Below are positions 1 through 6,716 of a DNA stretch of 64,000 nt, piece by piece. The number at the start of each line of letters is the position of its first letter. The stretch's first letter is position 1. Made by a program: the position numbers and the translations under genes. The DNA is from Kribbella sindirgiensis (GTDB lineage Bacteria > Actinomycetota > Actinomycetes > Propionibacteriales > Kribbellaceae). Where the stretch lies: assembly GCF_004331435.1 (NCBI RefSeq), contig NZ_SJKA01000016.1, positions 104,879 to 168,878 on the forward strand. The letters run 5' to 3'. Below the pieces are notes generated by a model. The model saw only the letters and a list, made by a program, of their open reading frames with translations. It had not been told where the DNA came from and did not search any database.

Positions 1-515
1 TTGGTCGAGCCCACGCTGATCACGTCGGGCTCCGGGGTGTGCGCGGGGTCGATGACCACCAGCGGCAACCTGGCGCGGGCCAGCGCGGCGAGGTCGGCGG
101 CGGACAGCTCGCTGGTGACGCCGATCGCGGCCCGGCGCCCGGTGGCAGTCAGCTGCCGGATCCAGCCCGCCGCCCGGCCCGGGGTCGCGCCGCCGCCCGC
201 CGTCGGCGGATGCTTCGGGTGCGAGGTCAGCACGACGTCGACGCCGGCCGCCTGACCAGCGTCGACCACGCCCTGGATCACCTCGACCGAGTAGGCGTTG
301 ACGACGCCCTGGTAGAACAGCTCGATCGTGTCCCGGTGCACCGTGTCCGGGCGGCGTCCGACGTACCCGTGCTTCTCGAGGACGTCCTGGACGCGGGCGC
401 GGGTCGACGGCGAGACGTCGCTGCGCCCGTTCAGCACCTTGGAGACCGTGGCGACCGAGACGCCGGCCGATCCGGCCACGGTCGCCAGGGTCACGCGACC
501 CTTCACCGGCGACAT
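1..515 (-). CDS. LacI-family transcriptional regulator (3' part outside window)
   Basis: Only the first 171 residues are in the window; the gene runs off the left edge. The N-terminus has the LacI helix-turn-helix, with VTLATVAGSAGVSVATVSKV at about residues 8-27, followed by the hinge and the start of the periplasmic-binding-like ligand domain. ATG at 515 is chosen because it directly precedes the helix-turn-helix and has a GGAGG element just upstream, inside the last codons of the glycosidase gene. It lies 7 bp downstream of that gene on the same strand, so the two are probably cotranscribed. By context it is the local repressor of the GH3 gene and the divergent sugar ABC genes, acting through operators in 2881-3138. 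The inducer is unknown; a xylo- or gluco-oligosaccharide is a guess from the neighbours. Confidence 0.9.
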   Translation of the reverse strand, partial: MSPVKGRVTLATVAGSAGVSVATVSKVLNGRSDVSPSTRARVQDVLEKHGYVGRRPDTVHRDTIELFYQGVVNAYSVEVIQGVVDAGQAAGVDVVLTSHPKHPPTAGGGATPGRAAGWIRQLTATGRRAAIGVTSELSAADLAALARARLPLVVIDPAHTPEPDVISVGST

Positions 516-522
516 CTCATCA

Positions 523-2880
523 TCACCCTCCTCCGCCAACCTCGCCGACCGTCACCGGAGTCGTCAGGACCCGGTCGTGTCCGACCACCCTCACATCCCC
601 GGTGATCCGCAGCATGGCACGACACGGCAGGTCCAGTGACGACGTGCCCACCATCACCTCGACGTCGCCGGGCTCGACGATCCGGCGCAGGTCGGGCGCC
701 GTGTACGCCGTGCGATCGGCGTGTACCCGGAACGTGACCTCGGCCGCCTGGCCGGGTTCGAGCGACACCCGGGCGAACCCGGTCAGCAGCGTCAACGGCC
801 GCGCGACCTGGGCGACGACGTCGCGCAGGTACAGCTGCACGACCTCGTCGCCGCCCCGGTCGCCCGTGTTCGCCACCCGCACCGTGGCGGTGAACTCGCC
901 GTCCGTGCCGATCTCCGGCACGCTCAACCGGAGATCGGCGATCGTGAAGTCCGTGTACGAGGCGCCGTACCCGAACGGATACAGCGGCCGGGTCTCGAGT
1001 CCGCTGATCCCCGCGCTCTCGACACTCCCGAGCGCCGGCTGCAGGTACGTACCGGGCTGCCCACCCACATGCCGCAGGATCTGCACCGGCAGCTTCCCGC
1101 TGGGCACGATCCGCCCACTCAGTACGCCGGCGATCGCCGCCGCGCCTTCCTGTCCGGGGATGAACGCCTGCACCAGCCCTGAGAGGCGCCCCGCATACTC
1201 GCCGAGCGCGTACGGCCGCCCCGATACCACCACCAGAACAACCGGCTTCCCGGTCTCCAGCAGCGCGTCGACCAGCTCCCCCTGCACCCCGGGCAGCCGC
1301 AGATCCTCCGCGTCACACCCTTCACCAGAGGTCCCGTGCCCGAACAACCCGGACAGGTCACCGACGAAAGCCACACAGACATCGGACTCCGCGGCCAAGG
1401 CCACTGCCTCGGCGAACCCGGAGCGGTCGTCCCCGGTGACCGCACACCCCTTGGCGTACGAGACCTCCGCCAACTCGTTGCGCAAGGCATCCAACGGCGA
1501 GGCGATCTCAACGCCGAGTCCACGCTCGGGATACCGCGGGAGCACGTGGTTCGGGAAGGCGTAACACCCCATCAGCGTGCGCGGGTCGTCGGCGCACGGA
1601 CCGACCACGGCGACCTTGGCCTGCTTACTCAGTGGGAGAACGGAGCCGGCATCCAGGAGCACCACCGACTTCTCGGCCAGCTCGCGTGCGATCGCCCGGT
1701 TCTCCGCCGAATCCAGATCCACACCACCGGCCTGCACCGAGCCCTCGGGCGTCCAGTCCTCGTCGAGCAGGCCCAGCTCGACCTTCTGGAGCAGCACGCG
1801 GCGGGCCGCCCGGTCGATCAGGTCCTCGGAGAGCTCGCCCGCCTTCACCTTGTCCAGCAGGCCCGCGAACCCGATCGTGTCCGGCAGTTCCACGTCGGTC
1901 CCGGCCGTCAGCGCCAGCGCACCGGCGTCCGCGTCGTCCGCCGCCACCCGGTGCATCGACGCCAGGAACGGCACCGCCCAGTAGTCCGAGACGACCGTCC
2001 CCTCGAATCCCCAGTCGTCGCGCAGCACGTCGGTGAACAGCCACGGATCCGCGCTCGCGGGCAGCCCGTCGAGGTCGGCGTACGAGCTCATCACCGACCC
2101 GGCGCCGGCCGTGGCGATCGCGGTCTCGAAGGTCGGCAGGATGATGTCCAGCAACTCGCGACGACCCATCGACACCGGTCCGTGGTTGCGTCCGGCGCGC
2201 GACGCGGAGTACCCGGCGAAGTGCTTCAGCGTGGCGACGACGCCCGCGCTCTGCAGGCCGCGCACGTACGCCGACCCCAGAATCCCTACCAGATAAGGGT
2301 CTTCGCCCATCGTCTCCTCGACGCGGCCCCAGCGGTAGTCACGGACCACGTCGAGCACCGGCGACAGTCCTTGATGCACACCGACCGCCGCCATGTCCCG
2401 CCCGATCGCCGCCGCCATCCGCTCGACCAGCGCCGGATCGAACGTCGCACCCCACGCGATCGAGGCCGGATAGACCGTCGCGCCGTACGTCGTGAACCCG
2501 GTCAGGCACTCCTCGTGGACCAGCGCCGGCACACCGAGCCGCGACTCCTTCAGCACCACCTCGTGCTGCCGGATCACCTCGGCGACGCCCTGCTCGACCG
2601 TCTGCGGGTAACTGCCCCACACCCGGGTGAGATGACCGAGCCCGTCGCGACTCGCGTCCTCCAGGGACAGCGAACCGCCGACCGAGAACACGTCCTCCAT
2701 CGGCGCCACATTGATCGTCTCGTCCTCGGGTCGTGCGGTGTCGGCCATGTCGTTGCCGGCCCAGCGGCTCCCGAGCTGGGCGATCTTCTCCTCCAGGGTC
2801 ATCGCCGCCAGCAGCAGCCCGGCGCGCTCCGCAGCGGGCAGCGCGGGGTCGCGCCAGGGCCGGTCAGTCGAGATGGACAA
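523..2880 (-). CDS. Glycoside hydrolase family 3 beta-xylosidase/beta-glucosidase
   Basis: A 785-residue GH3 enzyme that releases terminal beta-linked sugars from oligosaccharides. The N-terminal TIM barrel has KHFAGY and the catalytic nucleophile Asp in SDYWA at about residue 299. The alpha/beta sandwich follows, and a fibronectin-III-like C-terminal domain covers roughly the last 100 residues. No signal peptide is visible, so it should act on imported oligosaccharides in the cytoplasm. The frame is open to a TTG at 2907. The TTG at 2880 is preferred because AAGGGAG lies about 5 nt upstream. Divergence from an ABC sugar importer with an adjacent LacI regulator resembles the actinobacterial bxl locus, where the GH3 partner is a beta-xylosidase. 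Beta-glucosidase cannot be excluded from sequence alone. Confidence 0.9.
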   Translation of the reverse strand: MSISTDRPWRDPALPAAERAGLLLAAMTLEEKIAQLGSRWAGNDMADTARPEDETINVAPMEDVFSVGGSLSLEDASRDGLGHLTRVWGSYPQTVEQGVAEVIRQHEVVLKESRLGVPALVHEECLTGFTTYGATVYPASIAWGATFDPALVERMAAAIGRDMAAVGVHQGLSPVLDVVRDYRWGRVEETMGEDPYLVGILGSAYVRGLQSAGVVATLKHFAGYSASRAGRNHGPVSMGRRELLDIILPTFETAIATAGAGSVMSSYADLDGLPASADPWLFTDVLRDDWGFEGTVVSDYWAVPFLASMHRVAADDADAGALALTAGTDVELPDTIGFAGLLDKVKAGELSEDLIDRAARRVLLQKVELGLLDEDWTPEGSVQAGGVDLDSAENRAIARELAEKSVVLLDAGSVLPLSKQAKVAVVGPCADDPRTLMGCYAFPNHVLPRYPERGLGVEIASPLDALRNELAEVSYAKGCAVTGDDRSGFAEAVALAAESDVCVAFVGDLSGLFGHGTSGEGCDAEDLRLPGVQGELVDALLETGKPVVLVVVSGRPYALGEYAGRLSGLVQAFIPGQEGAAAIAGVLSGRIVPSGKLPVQILRHVGGQPGTYLQPALGSVESAGISGLETRPLYPFGYGASYTDFTIADLRLSVPEIGTDGEFTATVRVANTGDRGGDEVVQLYLRDVVAQVARPLTLLTGFARVSLEPGQAAEVTFRVHADRTAYTAPDLRRIVEPGDVEVMVGTSSLDLPCRAMLRITGDVRVVGHDRVLTTPVTVGEVGGGG

Positions 2881-2920
2881 GAAAATCTCCCTTGATGAAC
2901 GTTCCAAACGGTGAGGAATT

Positions 2921-2937
2921 ATCGAAAAGTTTTCGAT
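2921..2937. promoter_or_regulatory. 17-bp palindrome, candidate LacI-family operator
   Basis: ATCGAAAAGTTTTCGAT is a perfect inverted repeat around a single central G, 41 bp upstream of the chosen GH3 start. It shares the CGAAA/TTTCG core with the site at 3069-3076 on the ABC side of the same divergent region. A shorter GAACGTTC palindrome at 2897-2904 lies between this site and the GH3 start. Spaced CGAA/TTCG inverted repeats are known operators for the LacI-type bxlR repressor in Streptomyces. The link to the regulator at 1-515 is inferred. Confidence 0.55.
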
Positions 2938-3041
2938 GCTCTCCGTCGACCCGACCGTTCGGCCAGCGGTTCGTCATTCCCCTGTAGCAGCAGGCGATTA
3001 CGTGACCTCACTGTGACCCCAAAGTGGGGTTAGTTCAAGTC

Positions 3042-3070
3042 TTGACAGCACCATTCACGAAATCTATGTT
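3042..3070 (+). promoter_or_regulatory. Promoter of the sugar ABC operon
   Basis: A -35 box TTGACA at 3042-3047 and a -10 box TATGTT at 3065-3070 are separated by exactly 17 bp, a near-consensus vegetative promoter on the plus strand. The expected transcription start is near 3077, leaving a leader of about 60 nt before the binding-protein gene. The end of the -10 box overlaps the operator-like TTTCGAAA, so a bound repressor would block initiation. Confidence 0.6.
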
Positions 3071-3076
3071 TCGAAA
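3069..3076. promoter_or_regulatory. TTTCGAAA operator overlapping the -10 box
   Basis: This 8-bp perfect palindrome with a central CG is typical of LacI-family half-site geometry. It overlaps the last two bases of the -10 box and covers the likely transcription start. The same CGAAA core recurs at 2921-2937. Confidence 0.45.
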
Positions 3077-3138
3077 ACAAGTCATATCGGCAGGTGCTTC
3101 CGCAACCTGTGGGGGCAGCACGGAGTACGGAGATCACT

Positions 3139-4509
3139 GTGGATCCCATGACGACATCCCGGCGTACCTTTCTAGGTTTCGTCGGTGGCGGTGCACTCGC
3201 GGCCGGCCTGGCCGCCTGCGGAAGTTCCGGCCCGTCGAGCACGCCCGGTTCGACCACCGGAGCCAGCGGCGCGGGCGGCGCCGGCAGCGGGGCGACGTAC
3301 TGGTTCCTCACCGGACAGCCGCAGCAGGGCATCCGCGAGGCGCAGGTCAAGCGGTTCAACGACGCGAACCCGGACACCAAACTCAAGACCACCGAGTTCC
3401 AGAACGACGCGTTCAAGGCCAAGATCAAGACCGCCATCGGCGCCGGCCAGGGCCCGACCCTGATCTGGGGCTGGGGCGGCGGCGGCCTGAAGGCGTACGT
3501 CGAAGCCGGCCAGGTCGAGGACCTCACCGACTGGCTGAACAAGGACCAGGCCGACCTGAAGAACTCGATCTTCCCGTCCGCCTTCACGGCGGCGACCGTC
3601 AACGGCAAGATCTACGCGGTGCCGGGCGAGACTGTGACGCCGATCGTGCTGTTCTACGACAAGCGCGCGTTCGAGAAGATCGGCGCCGAGCCGCCGAAGT
3701 CCTGGCAGGACATCATGTCCCTGGTGCCCAAGTTCAACGAGAAGGGCATCGCGCCGTTCTCGCTCGGCGGCCAGTCGCGCTGGACCAACATGATGTGGCT
3801 GGAGTTCCTGTTCGATCGGATCGGCGGCGCCGAGGTCTTCCAGAACATCTTCGACGGCAAGAAGGACGGCTGGTCCGACCCGTCCGCGCTCAAGGCCCTC
3901 GAAGAGATGCAGAACCTGATCAAGGCGAACGGGTTCATCAAGGGCTTCTCCTCGATCACCGCCGACTCCAACGCCGACCAGGCGTTGCTCTACACCGGCA
4001 AGGCCGCGATGATGCTGCACGGCGCGTGGACCTACGGGAACATGAAGGCGTCTGGTGGCGACTTCGTGACCGGTGGGCACATGGGCTACATGAACTTCCC
4101 GCCGTACGACGGCGGCAAGGGCGACCCGAGCGACACGGTCGGCAACCCGGGTCAGTACATGTCGATCTCGTCCAAGGCGACCGACGGCGAGAAGGAGACC
4201 GCGAAGAAGTTCATCGCGAACAACACCCTCGACGACGCCACGGTCGAGGCGTGGGTGAAGTCCGGCAACATCCCGGTCGTGAAGAGCGCGAAGGACAAGC
4301 TCTCGTCGATCACCGACAAGAACGACTCCGCGTGGCTCAACTTCGTCTACGACACCGCGGCGAACGCCAAGAACTTCGCCCAGTCCTGGGACCAGGCACT
4401 CAGCCCGACCCAGGCCGAGACGCTGCTCGACAACATCGCCAAGCTCTTCCAGCTGTCGATCTCGCCCCAGCAGTTCGCAACGAACATGAACGCGGTGATC
4501 GGCCAGTGA
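3139..4509 (+). CDS. Sugar ABC transporter, extracellular solute-binding lipoprotein
   Basis: A 456-residue family 1 solute-binding protein that captures an oligosaccharide outside the membrane and delivers it to the two permeases downstream. The N-terminus has a twin-arginine motif (SRRTFLG, residues 7-13), a hydrophobic stretch and a lipobox LAAC with the lipidated Cys at residue 27. This predicts Tat export and lipid anchoring. GTG at 3139 has GGAG about 6 nt upstream; ATG at 3148 is an alternative. The stop overlaps the start of the next gene. The substrate is probably a xylo- or gluco-oligosaccharide, judged from the linked GH3 enzyme. Confidence 0.92.
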   Translation: MDPMTTSRRTFLGFVGGGALAAGLAACGSSGPSSTPGSTTGASGAGGAGSGATYWFLTGQPQQGIREAQVKRFNDANPDTKLKTTEFQNDAFKAKIKTAIGAGQGPTLIWGWGGGGLKAYVEAGQVEDLTDWLNKDQADLKNSIFPSAFTAATVNGKIYAVPGETVTPIVLFYDKRAFEKIGAEPPKSWQDIMSLVPKFNEKGIAPFSLGGQSRWTNMMWLEFLFDRIGGAEVFQNIFDGKKDGWSDPSALKALEEMQNLIKANGFIKGFSSITADSNADQALLYTGKAAMMLHGAWTYGNMKASGGDFVTGGHMGYMNFPPYDGGKGDPSDTVGNPGQYMSISSKATDGEKETAKKFIANNTLDDATVEAWVKSGNIPVVKSAKDKLSSITDKNDSAWLNFVYDTAANAKNFAQSWDQALSPTQAETLLDNIAKLFQLSISPQQFATNMNAVIGQ

Positions 4510-5432
4510 GTGTCGCTCCGCCCGTACCGCCGGGCAGTCTGCGTAACAAGCCCGCGTCCGGCGTCGGGCGGAGCGGTCCGGTCGCCTGGATGGTGCTGCC
4601 CGCGCTCGTCCTGTTCACCGTGTTCGGGGTCGTCCCGCTGATCGGCGTACTCGTGCTGAGCTTCACCCAGTGGGACGGCCTCGGCGCGATCCACGCCGCC
4701 GGTCTGTCGAACTGGAAGTCGGTGCTGTCCGACTCCCAGTTGCCGCACAGCATCCTGGTGACCTTCGAGATCATGATCCTGTCGTGGCTGGTGCAGACCC
4801 CGATGAGTCTGCTGCTCGGCACGTTCCTCGCCGGGCGGCAGCGGTACCGCGCGTTCCTCGCCGTCCTGTACTTCATCCCGCTGCTGCTCAGCTCGGCCGC
4901 GATCGCGATCACCTACAAGGCCCTGCTCGACCCGAACTTCGGGCTCGGCCCGGGCCTGCAGCTGGGCTTCCTCACGCAGGACTGGCTCGGCAAGAGCAAC
5001 CTGGCGCTCGGCGTGGTGATCTTCATCGTGTCGTGGCAGTTCATCCCGTTCCACTCGCTGATCTACCAAGGCGGCGTCCGCGCGATCCCGACCACGATGT
5101 ACGAGGCCGCCGCGATCGACGGCGCCGGCCGGATCCGGCAGTTCTTCAGCATCACCGTGCCGCAGCTGAAGTACACGATCATCACGTCGTCGACGCTGAT
5201 GGTGGTCGGATCGCTGACGTTCTTCGACCTGATCTTCGTCCTCACCGCGGGCGGTCCCGGCGACGCCACGCGCGTACTCGCTCTCGACATGTACAAGCGG
5301 GGCTTCATGTCCAACCAGATGGGTCCGGCCAGCGTGATCGCCGCCCTCATCGTGCTCCTCGGCCTGGCCCTCGCACTGCTGCTGCGCCGCCTGGGCGGCA
5401 GTACGACCGCAAGCCAGCAGGAAGGTGCGTGA
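4506..5432 (+). CDS. Sugar ABC transporter permease (MalF/LacF type)
   Basis: A 308-residue inner-membrane permease of the carbohydrate CUT1 class. Six hydrophobic segments are seen, and the cytoplasmic EAA loop (YEAAAIDGAGRI) lies near residue 198, where the ATPase docks. The GTG start at 4506 overlaps the binding-protein stop by 4 bp, which implies translational coupling. No ATP-binding subunit follows the second permease. In actinobacteria such importers commonly share the multitask ATPase MsiK, and that is the likely arrangement here. Confidence 0.92.
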   Translation: MSVAPPVPPGSLRNKPASGVGRSGPVAWMVLPALVLFTVFGVVPLIGVLVLSFTQWDGLGAIHAAGLSNWKSVLSDSQLPHSILVTFEIMILSWLVQTPMSLLLGTFLAGRQRYRAFLAVLYFIPLLLSSAAIAITYKALLDPNFGLGPGLQLGFLTQDWLGKSNLALGVVIFIVSWQFIPFHSLIYQGGVRAIPTTMYEAAAIDGAGRIRQFFSITVPQLKYTIITSSTLMVVGSLTFFDLIFVLTAGGPGDATRVLALDMYKRGFMSNQMGPASVIAALIVLLGLALALLLRRLGGSTTASQQEGA

Positions 5433-5433
5433 C

Positions 5434-6336
5434 ATGGCCTCCGATCTGACCACGGCCACCAGCAGCTCAGGTACGGCGACCCGCCCGGCGCGCAACTCCT
5501 CGTTCAACGGCCGCAAACTGCTGCAGCTGAACTGGTTCGGCGGACTGGCCGGCTGGATCTGGCTGGCGATCGTGCTCGTCCCGCTCTACTGGATCGTCGT
5601 CACCAGCTTCAAGGACCAGAGCGCGTACTTCGCCCAGAACCCGTTCGCGTTGCCGTCCGCGCCGACGACGAACAACTACAAGCTGGTCATCGAGTCCGAC
5701 TTCCCGCGGTACTTCCTGAACAGCGTCATCGTCACCATCGGCACGATCCTTCCCGCGGTCGCGATCGCGTTCATGGCGTCGTACGCGATCATCCGCGGCG
5801 CCGGCAGCAAGTTCCTTGCCGGGGTCAACGGTCTGTTCCTGATGGGGCTGGCGATCCCGCTGCAGGCCACCATCATCCCGGTCTACCTGCTGATCATCCG
5901 GATGCATCTGTACGACAGCCTGCTGGCGCTGATCCTGCCGTCGGTCGCGTTCGCGATCCCGCTGTCGGTGCTGGTGCTGTCGAACTTCATCCGCGACGTC
6001 CCGAAGGAACTCTTCGAGTCGATGCGGGTCGACGGCGCAACCGAGTGGGGCATGATGACCAAGCTCGCTCTGCCGCTCACTCGTCCCGCGCTCGTCACGG
6101 TCAGCATCTACAACGGCCTAGGCGTCTGGAACGGCTTCCTGCTCCCGCTGATCCTCACCCAGAGCCCCGACAAACGCACCCTCCCACTGGCCCTCTGGAC
6201 CTTCCAAGGCCAGTACAGCGTCAACGTCCCCGCAGTCCTCGCCTCCGTAGTCCTGACCACCCTCCCCATCGTCATCCTCTACGCCGTAAGCCGCCGCCAA
6301 CTCCTCAGCGGCCTAACCGCCGGCTTCAGCCGCTGA
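5434..6336 (+). CDS. Sugar ABC transporter permease (MalG/LacG type)
   Basis: A 300-residue second membrane subunit of the same CUT1 importer, with a long polar N-terminus, six hydrophobic segments and the EAA loop (ESMRVDGATEWGMM) near residue 192. ATG at 5434 is preferred over GTG at 5425 because AGGAAGG at 5419-5425 gives an 8-nt spacing. It starts 1 bp after the first permease stop, so the three genes form one operon. No ATPase or hydrolase follows; the next gene is unrelated. Confidence 0.92.
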   Translation: MASDLTTATSSSGTATRPARNSSFNGRKLLQLNWFGGLAGWIWLAIVLVPLYWIVVTSFKDQSAYFAQNPFALPSAPTTNNYKLVIESDFPRYFLNSVIVTIGTILPAVAIAFMASYAIIRGAGSKFLAGVNGLFLMGLAIPLQATIIPVYLLIIRMHLYDSLLALILPSVAFAIPLSVLVLSNFIRDVPKELFESMRVDGATEWGMMTKLALPLTRPALVTVSIYNGLGVWNGFLLPLILTQSPDKRTLPLALWTFQGQYSVNVPAVLASVVLTTLPIVILYAVSRRQLLSGLTAGFSR

Positions 6337-6357
6337 CCACCCCACCCACGGTTCCTC

Positions 6358-6402
6358 GAGTCGTGGACTTGGGCGGTCAACCGCAGCCTCGATCCACGAC
6401 TC
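6358..6402. terminator. Inverted repeat downstream of the ABC operon
   Basis: GAGTCGTGGA (6358-6367) and TCCACGACTC (6393-6402) form a perfect 10-bp stem with a 25-nt loop, starting 21 bp after the last permease stop. There is no U-tract. This is common for actinobacterial terminators but weakens the call. Confidence 0.4.
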
Positions 6403-6645
6403 AGCGTTCCCAGTCCCGTGCCGAACTGGTGGCCGTGGACAGGAACTGGTTGCTGGAGACACGCAATAACCTGTTCAATCCCCCGGGAACCCCGACCCCG
6501 CGCACCAATCACCGCCCACACATCGAGCAGGAGAGCCGCGAAAACCTGTTCTCAGACCCGGCGGGTGTGCTCAGTCCCGTTCTGAATCTCTTGCGGTGAA
6601 ATGCCCCGGAAAGGTACTGTGGGGTGTTTGTGCCGTAAACGAAAA

Positions 6646-6666
6646 AGAAGCCCTCTTCGGGCTTCT
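6646..6666 (-). terminator. Hairpin AGAAGCCC/GGGCTTCT in the HelD leader
   Basis: A perfect 8-bp stem (6646-6653 with 6659-6666) has a TCTTC loop. The A-run 6642-6646 on the plus strand means that a minus-strand RNA would have the stem followed by U residues, the textbook intrinsic terminator layout. No gene is transcribed leftward into it. It could stop antisense transcription, or act in the HelD leader as an RNA structure. Confidence 0.5.
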
Positions 6667-6716
6667 AGGTTCAGATTATCAAACTCTTCGGGTTTGTGCA
6701 AGGGATCGGGGGCAGG

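Larger units (their letters stand above)
6337..6716. other. Gene-free spacer between sugar ABC operon and HelD
   Basis: This 380-bp spacer has no convincing ORF. It contains the inverted repeat at 6358-6402, the strong hairpin at 6646-6666 and a weaker AAACTC/GGGTTT hairpin at about 6680-6694, just before the HelD start. The helD promoter must lie here, but no near-consensus -35/-10 pair is clear. Confidence 0.5.

Noticed and set aside
1336..2895. 519-codon plus-strand frame opposite the GH3 gene
   Set aside because: It is the antisense shadow of a clear GH3 enzyme, with Arg/His/Gln-rich composition and no motif.
3024..4505. First 490 codons of an 802-codon frame that ends with the first permease
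   Set aside because: The permease begins at GTG 4506; upstream this frame reads the binding-protein gene out of frame.
6337..6716. Search for a tRNA or small RNA gene in the spacer
   Set aside because: No T-loop, anticodon stem or CCA end; only hairpins were found.
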